Shown: positions 1 through 6,054 of the stretch, one piece after another
How positions within the stretch are numbered: the stretch's first letter is position 1
Layout: each line of letters begins with the position of its first letter
Source: an uncultured Phaeodactylibacter sp.
Lineage (GTDB): Bacteria; Bacteroidota; Bacteroidia; Chitinophagales; Saprospiraceae
DNA length: 7,103 bases
Direction: 5' to 3'
NCBI GenBank assembly: GCA_913062745.1
Contig: CAJXXJ010000189.1
Coordinates: 1-7,103, forward strand
The notes under the pieces: model-generated
Database searches by the model: none
The model's input: the letters and a program-made list of their open reading frames with translations, nothing else
Told to the model about the DNA's origin: nothing
Translations under genes and position numbers: made by a program

Positions 1-938
1 TGTGCCATTTTTTCCTGGCCCCAGCCTTTGGGCAAAAGCCCTTTCGCCTGGCGGTGATCGGCTGCCACAAACAATTTGAGCCCGCCCCCGCTTTGGTCAG
101 GTACCTCGATATAGCACCCGATCTTTGCCTTTGGATCGGGGATAATGTATATGCAGATTCCGAAGATGATTTTTCGTACATCGAAACATGTTACACGGCG
201 CTCGCCAACAAGCCAGCCTTTCAGGAATTGAGGAAGCGGTACCCAACCATTGCGACCTGGGACGACCATGACTTTGGTCCGAACAACGCCGATCGCAGCT
301 TCATCCACAAAGACAAGACGCTGGAGGCATTCAAGCTGTTTTGGGGTAACCCGACCTACGGCATACCCGGCCACAAAGGCATTACGTCCTACTTTCAGTA
401 TAACGATATCGACTTCTTCCTGCTCGACAACCGCTACTACCGCAGCCCCAATAACCGGACGACCGGCGAACGTACGCTGCTCGGCAAGGCACAGCTCGAG
501 TGGCTGATCGATGCGCTGTCCAACAGCCGCGCGCCCTTCAAAATGGTCTGCATCGGCGGGCAGGTGCTCAATACGGTGGAAAAGTATGAGAACTACGCCA
601 ACCACCACAAGTCGGAGCGCGAATACCTGCTGCGCCGTATTGAGGAAGAGGGCATCCGCAACGTCGTGTTTGTCACCGGCGACCGCCACCACACTGAGAT
701 GAGCGAGTACACCAACAGCGCCGGCAATAAAGTCTACGACCTGACTATCTCCCCGCTGACTTCCGGCGGTGGGCACGAAGTGACGGAGGACAACCGCCTG
801 CGGGTAGAGGGTACGCTGACGACTCAGCACAATTTCGGCATTCTCAATTTCTCCGGCCCCCGCAAGGAGCGCGAGCTGAAGATTACGGTATTCGATCAGG
901 AAGGCGAAGAGCTCTGGTCGCGCACCCTGACGCAGTAA
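1..938 (+). CDS. PhoD-like metallophosphoesterase (5'-truncated by window)
   Basis: Likely a secreted or periplasmic phosphodiesterase/phosphatase of the alkaline phosphatase D (PhoD-like) metallophosphatase family. The reading frame is open from the window edge, so the true start lies upstream; a GTG at 54 is too far in, because it falls within the conserved strand RLAVIGCHKQF. Counting from that GTG, the metal-binding family motifs appear in order: WIGDNVYAD (about 28-35), TWDDHDFGPN (about 69-78), LLDNRYYR (about 123-130), GGQVLN (about 168-173) and VTGDRHHTEMS (about 208-217), the last supplying the late His ligands. Residues before the first motif (FFLAPAFGQ) resemble the end of a Sec signal peptide, which suggests that only a short N-terminus is missing. 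The gene ends in TAA and is followed at once by a strong terminator. The family is clear; the natural substrate is unknown. Confidence 0.88.
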   Translation, partial: CHFFLAPAFGQKPFRLAVIGCHKQFEPAPALVRYLDIAPDLCLWIGDNVYADSEDDFSYIETCYTALANKPAFQELRKRYPTIATWDDHDFGPNNADRSFIHKDKTLEAFKLFWGNPTYGIPGHKGITSYFQYNDIDFFLLDNRYYRSPNNRTTGERTLLGKAQLEWLIDALSNSRAPFKMVCIGGQVLNTVEKYENYANHHKSEREYLLRRIEEEGIRNVVFVTGDRHHTEMSEYTNSAGNKVYDLTISPLTSGGGHEVTEDNRLRVEGTLTTQHNFGILNFSGPRKERELKITVFDQEGEELWSRTLTQ

Positions 939-943
939 GCCTG

Positions 944-992
944 AAAAAAGAGAGCCGGGTGGGGGTAGAGTAGAGCCCTGCCCGGCTTTTTT
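944..992. terminator. Bidirectional rho-independent terminator
   Basis: The arms AGCCGGG (953-959) and CCCGGCT (981-987) form a stem that can be extended by GGG (961-963) pairing with CCC (976-978) across a small internal loop. A T6 run (987-992) follows on the plus strand and an A6 run (944-949) precedes it, giving the T tract for the minus strand. It sits between two convergent genes, and the minus-strand stop codon (991-993) overlaps its T tract, so it can serve both. Confidence 0.85.
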
Positions 993-1491
993 ACGCCTTT
1001 CGACAAAGCTGATCTACCTGCCTAAGGAGCGTTGGGATCCGGTGCGGCCCATGCATTTGGGCAACAAACCGGGCGGCATCCTCTGCCGGAATGCCTGCGG
1101 CAGTAATATACAGTGGCTTTTTGCTGCCGCCCCGGGTGAGCGGATAGGCATGGGGGCTTCCCCGAAACGGGTTTTTGGCTACGCCAATGACCGGGTAACG
1201 CCCTTCGAGCGCCCGGTACAGATGAGCGCCCAGGCCAGGCCGGCCTTCTGCATCAAGCGCGACATACCCGTCTATCAAAAGGTACTGCAAGCCGGAAGTG
1301 CCGCGCTGTTGCAGAGCGTGCAGGATGCCCGGCAGCTCCCGCTTGTAGAATTGCCCCGGCTCGTAGGGTGCTGCTGCCGGAAGCCTGTACCAGCGGCTGT
1401 CTGCTGCTTGTTGGTCTGCCCAGCCGGCGAATTCCACGTAAGCCGTAGTCACGCTGCCTGCGCTATAGTGGCTGTCGAATGCAAGAATCAT
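991..1491 (-). CDS. nfi: Endonuclease V (deoxyinosine 3' endonuclease)
   Basis: Repair nuclease that nicks DNA one base 3' of deoxyinosine arising from adenine deamination. Starting at the ATG at 1491 gives 166 residues. The family motifs are all visible: Asp6 (ILAFDSHY), wedge-like Tyr43 in PYEPGQFYKRELP, Glu52 in the same block, Asp74 (LLIDGYVALD), the RPGLGAHLY block, Lys106 (PVIGVAKNPF), RGGSKKPLY and the C-terminal MHGPHRIPTLLRQVDQLCR. By comparison with Thermotoga maritima EndoV, Asp6/Glu52/Asp74 match D43/E89/D110, while the position of H214 appears to be Asp160. A longer GTG start at 1536 is open but adds 15 residues unlike the family; the ATG sits directly before the first beta strand. 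It is shorter than the E. coli enzyme (about 220 aa) because it lacks the N-terminal helical segment. Divergent from nrdBA and convergent with the phosphoesterase gene. Confidence 0.9.
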   Translation of the reverse strand: MILAFDSHYSAGSVTTAYVEFAGWADQQAADSRWYRLPAAAPYEPGQFYKRELPGILHALQQRGTSGLQYLLIDGYVALDAEGRPGLGAHLYRALEGRYPVIGVAKNPFRGSPHAYPLTRGGSKKPLYITAAGIPAEDAARFVAQMHGPHRIPTLLRQVDQLCRKA

Positions 1492-1536
1492 AAGCGGAAT
1501 ATACAACGGGCACACCAATTTGTAAGCCCTCTTCAC

Positions 1537-1602
1537 TTATCCACATTTTCCACACACCATTGCAGGCTTAGTAAATGCGAGGGTTCCGGCAAGTTTTCCA
1601 CA
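1537..1602 (+). promoter_or_regulatory. Cluster of three DnaA-box-like 9-mers
   Basis: TTATCCACA (1537-1545) is a perfect consensus DnaA box. It directly abuts TTTTCCACA (1546-1554, one mismatch), and a second TTTTCCACA lies at 1594-1602. All three face the same way and lie just upstream of the candidate nrdBA promoter. DnaA boxes at the nrdAB promoter are known in E. coli, so DnaA control of dNTP synthesis is a reasonable inference. No dnaA gene is seen here, so an origin is not supported. Confidence 0.5.
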
Positions 1603-1611
1603 TTTTGTTGG

Positions 1612-1627
1612 TAACTATAGACAGTAA
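1612..1627 (+). promoter_or_regulatory. Possible single NrdR-like box
   Basis: The core CTATAGACAGT (1615-1625) matches 9 of 11 positions of the NrdR core CwAtATaTwGt and lies just before the candidate promoter. NrdR sites normally come as a pair about three helical turns apart, and no partner is visible at that spacing on either side. Weak call; it could be chance. Confidence 0.2.
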
Positions 1628-1630
1628 GGG

Positions 1631-1662
1631 CTTGAGAAAATTAACCCTCTGCCGTATCTTGC
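1631..1662 (+). promoter_or_regulatory. Candidate Bacteroidota-type promoter of nrdBA
   Basis: CTTG (1631-1634) as the -33 element and TATCTTGC (1655-1662) as the -7 element are separated by 20 nt, matching the Bacteroidota primary sigma pattern (TTG, about 19-21 nt, TAnnTTTG). Transcription would start near 1667-1669, a few bases before the riboswitch begins, which supports the placement. No mapped start is available. Confidence 0.5.
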
Positions 1663-1677
1663 ACTAATCAATGGAAA

Positions 1678-1700
1678 ATTAACATTCACTTAATGTTAAT
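1678..1700 (+). repeat. Perfect 9-bp inverted repeat at riboswitch 5' edge
   Basis: ATTAACATT (1678-1686) and AATGTTAAT (1692-1700) are perfect inverted repeats around a 5-nt loop. The left arm contains the proposed P1 5' strand, so this hairpin and P1 would be mutually exclusive. It could instead be an operator for a DNA-binding protein, since it lies about 10-30 bp after the predicted transcription start. Confidence 0.6.
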
Positions 1701-1837
1701 CGGGAATCAGGTGCGACTCCTGAACAGTACCCGCTGCTGTGACCCCGTATACACCCTTTGCCAGCGAAGCCACTGCCTGCGACACCCGGGCGGGAAGGCG
1801 GCAAACCGGTGGGGAAGTCAGAAGACCGGCCGTTGAT
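1678..1837 (+). ncRNA. Cobalamin (adenosylcobalamin) riboswitch
   Basis: Cis-acting aptamer in the leader of nrdBA. Conserved blocks appear in the right order: GGGAATCAGGTG (1702-1713), then CTCCTGAACAG, CCCGCTGCTGTGA (1730-1742), AGCCACTG (1768-1775), GGGAAGG (1792-1798) and a B12 box AGTCAGAAGACCGGCC (1816-1831). A closing P1 helix can be drawn between ATTAAC (1678-1683) and GTTGAT (1832-1837), with one G-U pair. Cobalamin riboswitches are known to repress B12-independent isozymes such as class I RNR (for example in Streptomyces), so high adenosylcobalamin should reduce nrdBA expression. The aptamer is clear; whether control is at transcription termination or translation is not. Confidence 0.93.
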
Positions 1838-1970
1838 ACTCCATTTTTTAATCTGCCAGCCTTCGGGAGCTAGGGCTTGCAGGGTACGGCCCGCCTGCTG
1901 ATGCACGCACAGGCAAAGGTCCTCTACGCTGCGCATTCCACTTTCCCCGTCGGCATTAAATGCATTAGCC
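1838..1970 (+). promoter_or_regulatory. Riboswitch expression platform / nrdB leader
   Basis: About 133 nt separate the B12 box from the nrdB ATG. It holds a T6 run (1844-1849), a hairpin capped by a C(TTCG)G tetraloop (about 1855-1876), a second small stem GCAGG/CCTGC (1879-1883 with 1894-1898), and GCAT/ATGC repeats just before the start codon (about 1953-1963). Neither hairpin is followed by a T run, so an ordinary intrinsic terminator is not evident; masking of the start region is the more likely mechanism. No convincing reading frame of its own. Confidence 0.45.
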
Positions 1971-2951
1971 ATGAGCCGCATATTTCAACCCAGACTGGCC
2001 TACAAGCCATTCGAGTACCCGGAGGTGCTCGATTTTATCAATACCATCAACCAGACCTTTTGGGTGCATTCCGAGGTCGACTTTACGGGCGATATCCAGG
2101 ACTTCCGTGTAGAGCTTTCGGAGCACGAGCGCCACGCTATTAAGCGTACTTTGCTGGCGGTGGCACAGGTAGAGGTGGATGTAAAGTCCTTTTGGGGCAA
2201 GCTGTACCAGCACCTGCCCAAGCCGGAGTTCAACGGGCTGGGCAGCACCTTTGCGGAGTGTGAGTTCCGCCACTCGGAAGCTTATGCACAACTGCTGAGC
2301 GTGCTGGGGCTCGATAACGAATTTGAGCAGGCCCTGCAGTCTACTGTCCTCAAAGAGCGGGTGCAATTCCTGCGCGACCGCACAGCTGCTGATGCTTTGG
2401 AAAGCCCGGAGCAAGCCTTTGGCCTGAACCTGATTATGTTCTCTATCCTCGTGGAGAATGTATCGCTCTTCAGCCAGTTTGCTACGGTGCTGTCTTTTAC
2501 CCACTTCCGCGGCTTGCTCAAAAATACCAGCAATATCATCGCCTGGACCAGCAAGGATGAGCAAATCCACGCTAATGCCGGCATCTATATCTTCAACCGT
2601 ATCGTAGAGGAGAACCCGAGCTGGATGACAGACAAGTACGAGGCCGTCATTTACCGGACCGCGCAGGCGTCTATCGAGCAGGAGCAGCGCATCCTCGACT
2701 GGATTTTTGAGCAGGGCGAGCTGGAGCATGTGTCCAAAGCGATGCTGCTCAACTTCATGAAGTCGCGCATCAATACCAGCCTGCAGCAAATACAGCTGGA
2801 GCCGATCTTCGAGATTGACCAGGAGCTGCTGCGCCGTATGAGCTGGTTTGAGGAGGAGGTATTCGCCAATACCCTGGATGACTTCTTCGCTAAGCGCCCG
2901 GTAGAGTACTCTAAGCACAATCAGTCGTTCACCGCTGATGATCTTTTCTAA
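1971..2951 (+). CDS. nrdB: Class I ribonucleoside-diphosphate reductase, small (beta) subunit
   Basis: Radical-generating subunit of aerobic ribonucleotide reductase: a cytoplasmic di-iron protein that supplies the tyrosyl radical used by the alpha subunit. The 326 residues form one ferritin-like helical domain. Probable metal ligands are Glu68 (QVEVDVKSFW), Glu98 and His101 (CEFRHSEAY), Glu162 (LVENVSLF), and Glu197 and His200 (KDEQIH). Tyr105, four residues after His101, is at the position of the E. coli radical Tyr122, so this reads as a Tyr-type enzyme rather than a Phe-bearing class Ic form. The C-terminal tail (NQSFTADDLF) is the usual flexible alpha-binding segment. It lacks the N-terminal ATP-cone found in some Bacteroidota beta subunits. 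First gene of an operon with nrdA 28 bp downstream, an order opposite to E. coli, and under the cobalamin riboswitch. The start is the only in-frame ATG near the conserved beginning; no Shine-Dalgarno is seen. Confidence 0.95.
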   Translation: MSRIFQPRLAYKPFEYPEVLDFINTINQTFWVHSEVDFTGDIQDFRVELSEHERHAIKRTLLAVAQVEVDVKSFWGKLYQHLPKPEFNGLGSTFAECEFRHSEAYAQLLSVLGLDNEFEQALQSTVLKERVQFLRDRTAADALESPEQAFGLNLIMFSILVENVSLFSQFATVLSFTHFRGLLKNTSNIIAWTSKDEQIHANAGIYIFNRIVEENPSWMTDKYEAVIYRTAQASIEQEQRILDWIFEQGELEHVSKAMLLNFMKSRINTSLQQIQLEPIFEIDQELLRRMSWFEEEVFANTLDDFFAKRPVEYSKHNQSFTADDLF

Positions 2952-2979
2952 TCACTAACCCAGAAAACATACACTGACC

Positions 2980-4647
2980 ATGACCAAGACCATGCCATAC
3001 CCTAAGCCCTACCACTGGCTGACGCCGGAAAGCCGTACTGTACTCGAGCGCGGATATCTGCTGGAGGGCGAAACCCCTCAGGATGCGGTGCGCCGCGTCA
3101 CTACCGCAGCGGCTGAGCGCCTGAACCGCCCGGACCTGCAGCCCAAATTTGAAGCGCTGGTCGCCAACGGCTGGATGTCGCTCTCCTCGCCGGTATGGGC
3201 GAATATGGGCACCGACCGCGGCCTGCCCATCAGCTGTTTTGGCTCTTACGTAGCAGACAGCATGGACGGCATCACCAAAACGCTGTCCGAATGTATCATG
3301 ATGACGAAATTCGGGGGCGGCACTTCCGCCTACTTCGGCCATCTGCGCGAGCGGGGCGCTTCTATCCGCAACAACGGTAAATCTTCGGGCCCGGTCTCTT
3401 TCTTGAAGATGTTTGATGCCATGATCGATACGGTTTCTCAGGGCAATGTGCGCCGGGGGGCCTTCGCCGCTTACCTCGATATTGAGCACCCGGATGTAGC
3501 GGAGTTCCTCAAGATCAAGGATATCGGTAACGCCATTCAGAATATCTTTTTTGGCGTAAGCGTCACGAACAAGTGGATGCAGGAAATGGTGGACGGCGAT
3601 AAGGACAAGCGGGCCATCTGGGCAAAGGTGCTGCACAGCCGTCAGGAAAAAGGCCTGCCTTACGTCATCTTCAGCGATAATGTCAACGATCAGGCGGCGG
3701 ACGTTTACCGGGACAAAGACATGCGCATCTACAATTCCAACCTTTGCTCGGAGATCGCGCTGCCGGTCAAAGAGGACGAGAGCTTCGTATGCTGCCTCTC
3801 TTCCATGAACCTGGAGCTGTACGACGAGTGGAAGGATACCGATGCGGTGCAGACCGCCATTTGGTTCCTGGATGCGGTAATGGAGGAGTTTGTGCAGAAA
3901 TCTGCCAATCAGCCGTACATGGAGCGCACCCACAACTTTGCGAAGCGCCACCGCGCGCTCGGGCTGGGTGTCATGGGCTACCACGCCTACCTGCAGAAGA
4001 ACAATATCGCTTTCGAAAGCATGGAAGCCAAGCAGTTCAACAGCAGCGCCCACTCGCACATCCGCAAAGAGGCGGAAAAAGCGTCACAGAAACTGGCAGA
4101 AGCTTACGGAGAGCCGGAGCTGCTCAAGGGCTACGGCCGCCGCAACACTACGCTGATGGCGGTAGCGCCTACTACCTCTTCTTCCTCTATCCTGGGGCAG
4201 ACGAGCCCGGGCATTGAGCCGTACAGCAGCAACTACTATAAGGTGGGGCTGTCTAAAGGCAACTTCATGCGCAAAAATAAGTTCCTCAAAGCGCTGCTCG
4301 AGGAAAAGGGTATGGACCGCGAGGAAATCTGGCAGTCTATCCTGCTGAAGAACGGCTCTGTGCAGCATCTCGAAGGGCTGACCGAGCACGAGAAAGAAGT
4401 CTTCAAGACCTTCCGGGAAATCAACCCGCGCGAGATTATCGTGCAGGCTGCTGCCCGTCAGAAATTCATCGATCAGTCGCAGTCGCTCAACCTCAATATC
4501 CCGCCGCAAATCCCGGCACGCGAGGTCAACGCGCTGATGATCGACGCCTGGAAGCTGGGTGTGAAGAGCCTGTACTACCAGCGCTCCTCTTCCGTCGCTC
4601 AGGAGATGGCGAATAAGTTCCGGGAGTGCGTGAGCTGCGCCTCTTAG
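2980..4647 (+). CDS. nrdA: Class I ribonucleoside-diphosphate reductase, large (alpha) subunit, no ATP-cone
   Basis: Catalytic subunit that reduces ribonucleoside diphosphates to deoxy forms by thiyl radical chemistry. Active-site residues are in place: Cys86 (LPISCFGSY), Asn254-Leu255-Cys256-x-Glu258 (NLCSEI; Cys256 is the thiyl radical site), Cys271 of the VCCLSSMNL block as the redox partner of Cys86, Tyr532-Tyr533 of SLYYQRS for radical transfer, and a C-terminal Cys550-x-x-Cys553 pair for re-reduction by thioredoxin or glutaredoxin. The APTTSSSSILGQTSPGIEP block (396-414) is the substrate-phosphate loop. At 555 residues it is about 200 shorter than E. coli NrdA (761): it begins directly with the helical domain (LTPESRTVLERGYL) and has no ATP-cone. 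A second ATG four codons in is an alternative start. Co-transcribed with nrdB; a hairpin follows the stop. Confidence 0.95.
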   Translation: MTKTMPYPKPYHWLTPESRTVLERGYLLEGETPQDAVRRVTTAAAERLNRPDLQPKFEALVANGWMSLSSPVWANMGTDRGLPISCFGSYVADSMDGITKTLSECIMMTKFGGGTSAYFGHLRERGASIRNNGKSSGPVSFLKMFDAMIDTVSQGNVRRGAFAAYLDIEHPDVAEFLKIKDIGNAIQNIFFGVSVTNKWMQEMVDGDKDKRAIWAKVLHSRQEKGLPYVIFSDNVNDQAADVYRDKDMRIYNSNLCSEIALPVKEDESFVCCLSSMNLELYDEWKDTDAVQTAIWFLDAVMEEFVQKSANQPYMERTHNFAKRHRALGLGVMGYHAYLQKNNIAFESMEAKQFNSSAHSHIRKEAEKASQKLAEAYGEPELLKGYGRRNTTLMAVAPTTSSSSILGQTSPGIEPYSSNYYKVGLSKGNFMRKNKFLKALLEEKGMDREEIWQSILLKNGSVQHLEGLTEHEKEVFKTFREINPREIIVQAAARQKFIDQSQSLNLNIPPQIPAREVNALMIDAWKLGVKSLYYQRSSSVAQEMANKFRECVSCAS

Positions 4648-4676
4648 GGATGGATGCAAAATAACTTGCTGATAAA

Positions 4677-4715
4677 CAACAGGGCATCGCGGCTGGGGCT
4701 GCGGTGCCCTTGTTG
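4677..4715 (+). terminator. Strong hairpin after nrdA, possible terminator
   Basis: CAACAGGGCATCGC (4677-4690) pairs with GCGGTGCCCTTGTTG (4701-4715) around a 10-nt loop, with one mismatch and one bulge. It lies 29 bp after the nrdA stop. There is no T run after it, so it may be a 3' mRNA-stabilising hairpin or a weak terminator. Confidence 0.5.
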
Positions 4716-4766
4716 AATGAAAAGCAATCGGCAAATTTCCGTACATTTGGAAAAACATCGATCGGA

Positions 4767-4880
4767 ATGTACCAATTTCCTGTAACGAATAAATTCCGGG
4801 CACGGGAGGTGCTGGAGCTGGAAATACAATGGCAAGCGCAAAACCAACCCATTGCTGAACGAATTCATTCCTGCCGATGA
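4767..4880 (+). CDS. Possible small protein, 37 aa, coupled to next gene
   Basis: A short ATG frame encoding a 37-residue, Glu/Gln/Arg-rich, mostly helical-looking peptide that starts MYQFPVTNKFRAREVLELE. Its TGA overlaps the ATG of the following gene (ATGA, 4877-4880), the arrangement seen in translationally coupled pairs. The frame is open upstream to a TTG at 4713, so a longer form is possible. No family recognised and no clear ribosome binding site; a weak promoter-like pair, TTTG (4746-4749) and TACCAATT (4770-4777), would start transcription inside it, which argues against this start if real. Could be chance. Confidence 0.35.
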   Translation: MYQFPVTNKFRAREVLELEIQWQAQNQPIAERIHSCR

Positions 4881-5453
4881 GCATTAAAACCAATACTTAC
4901 CAAACCGCAGATTGGGACGAACTGGAATACGTCCTGAGCGAACGGCATAAGCCGGCCACCCTGGTCTGCAGTTTTGATACGCTCAGCACCAAAGAAAAGG
5001 CGATTGCTCAATTCAAAAGGACATTCCCGCAGTACACCCAGCACGAAGTAGACACCACCGGCGAACAGGTCGTTTCGCTCTTCCGCTACCTTAATGAAAA
5101 GCTGCCCGCCCTGGCGAATGCCCAAAACGGGAACATCCAAACCCTCGTCCACCTCAGCGGACTGGAATACAGCCTGATGGCTGAAGACCCGGCGGGCCCG
5201 GGCTTGTTGTTGCCGGAGCTGAACTTTGAGCGCGAGCTCGTTTTTCGTGACCTGCCCTTGGTCTTGGTGATCTGGGTCAACCATTACACCCTGAAGCGCC
5301 TGCAGAAGGAAGCCCCTGACTTCTGGGATTGGGTACAGTACCAATACCATTTCAGCAGCCCGCCAGCATCTGGAAAAAGCCCTCGACCTGGCTAAAAAGC
5401 ACCATACCCCTTTCATCGATGTAATAGAAGAAGCACTGGAAAAGCTAGCGTAA
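4877..5453 (+). pseudogene. STAND/AAA-like domain protein, frameshifted near C-terminus
   Basis: The uninterrupted frame (4877-5395) gives 172 residues. From about residue 90 it reads LVHLSGLEYSL, then NFERELVFRDLPLVLVIWVN and LQKEAPDFWDW. This order resembles the beta-strand/Walker-B-like and sensor region of STAND/AAA-type NTPase domains in large Saprospiraceae and cyanobacterial TPR proteins, recalled from memory. No Walker A loop (GxxxxGKS/T) is visible, so ATP binding is doubtful. After residue 160 the frame turns into a Pro/Ser/Gly tail (SPPASGKSPRPG), while the +1 frame from 5358 reads ARQHLEKALDLAKKHHTPFI and ends LEKLA at TAA 5451-5453, a natural amphipathic helical end. One extra base near 5341-5360 would join them into about 191 residues. 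A real lesion, a sequencing error and recoding cannot be told apart here. No TPR array follows. Function unknown. Confidence 0.6.
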
Positions 5454-5472
5454 GGTACCCGTTTGTTCCCCC

Positions 5473-6012
5473 TCACCACTTCAGCTCCCCATCCCTTCCC
5501 CGCTCATCCCGCAGCAGCATATTCGGGCTGGCGATATACCACTGCTCGCGGTCTTTCGTGTAGCCGAAGGTCGCGTGCGGCAGCAGGCGGTTCAGGAATT
5601 TGGACACCACTTTGAGCTGAGGGATCGGCAGGCTGACGGCGATATCATCCCCGTCGATCAGCTTGAAGTACATGGTGCCGTAGCGCGCCACCTGAAAACC
5701 AAACGGCAGCCGCTCCGTTACCACAGAGTAGACCCACACAATCTGCTTGGGTTGATGGTGCAGCAGATGCAGCAGGCGGCTGTCCTCCGTAGCGTCCTGC
5801 CGCAGCAGCCGGAACAGGAAGCGAAGGCCCAGCACCGTACAGATTAAACCGAATATGCTGAGGATGATGCTGTGCGCAAAAAAAGCATACAAAAACAGCA
5901 TACCGAACGCGCTAAGGCCGACAAACAGCCAAAGTTTCAGGAAATATTCGCGCCGCAGGCCCTTTACGAGCGTCTGCATAGCCGGGTGCTGGTCGATGTT
6001 GTTGTGGTCCAA
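5473..6012 (-). CDS. Two-TM membrane protein of unknown function
   Basis: No family recognised. A 179-residue frame with a short N-terminus (GLRREYFLKLW is basic), two adjacent hydrophobic segments at about residues 25-45 and 48-68 separated by a very short His-containing turn, then a soluble domain of about 110 residues, probably cytoplasmic. That domain has alternating strands (KQIVWVYSVVTERLPFGFQV, TMYFKLIDGDDIAVSLPI) followed by LKVVSKFLNRLLPHATFGY, giving the feel of a small beta-rich fold with a helix, as in PH-like or YcxB-like membrane proteins; this is only an impression. The longest start is TTG at 6012; ATG at 5979 (MQTLVKGLRREYF) is the alternative and keeps both TM segments. It converges on the frameshifted gene with a 19-bp gap. 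A possible promoter on the minus strand pairs TTTG (6089-6086) with TAGCATTT (6067-6060), 18 nt apart. Confidence 0.75.
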   Translation of the reverse strand: MDHNNIDQHPAMQTLVKGLRREYFLKLWLFVGLSAFGMLFLYAFFAHSIILSIFGLICTVLGLRFLFRLLRQDATEDSRLLHLLHHQPKQIVWVYSVVTERLPFGFQVARYGTMYFKLIDGDDIAVSLPIPQLKVVSKFLNRLLPHATFGYTKDREQWYIASPNMLLRDERGRDGELKW

Positions 6013-6054
6013 AGCCGGAGCTCTTTTTTAGTGAGGAGTTTGTTGGTTTTGTTG

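Noticed and set aside
45..68. Lipobox-like VIGC near the start of the phosphoesterase
   Set aside because: The Cys is part of the family's conserved first strand (GSC-like motif), and sequence continues upstream, so this is not a lipoprotein signal.
1042..1614. 190-aa plus-strand frame
   Set aside because: Overlaps endonuclease V in antisense, and the DnaA-box region; no protein family seen.
1537..1700. Chromosome origin
   Set aside because: DnaA boxes and an AT-rich dyad are present, but there is no dnaA or dnaN neighbour and the dyad belongs to the riboswitch leader; promoter regulation explains the boxes better.
1965..2918. 317-aa open frame on the minus strand
   Set aside because: Antisense shadow of nrdB, with composition typical of a mirrored frame and no family match.
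2929..4059. 376-aa open frame on the minus strand
   Set aside because: It lies antisense to nrdA, whose catalytic residues and family match are unambiguous; the translation has no recognisable domain and follows from GC-biased codons.
4717..4785. 22-codon ATG frame after nrdA
   Set aside because: Very short, follows straight on from the hairpin, with no conserved character or coupling; probably chance.
4084..4893. 269-aa open frame on the minus strand
   Set aside because: Antisense to the 3' part of nrdA and the gap after it; no domain seen.
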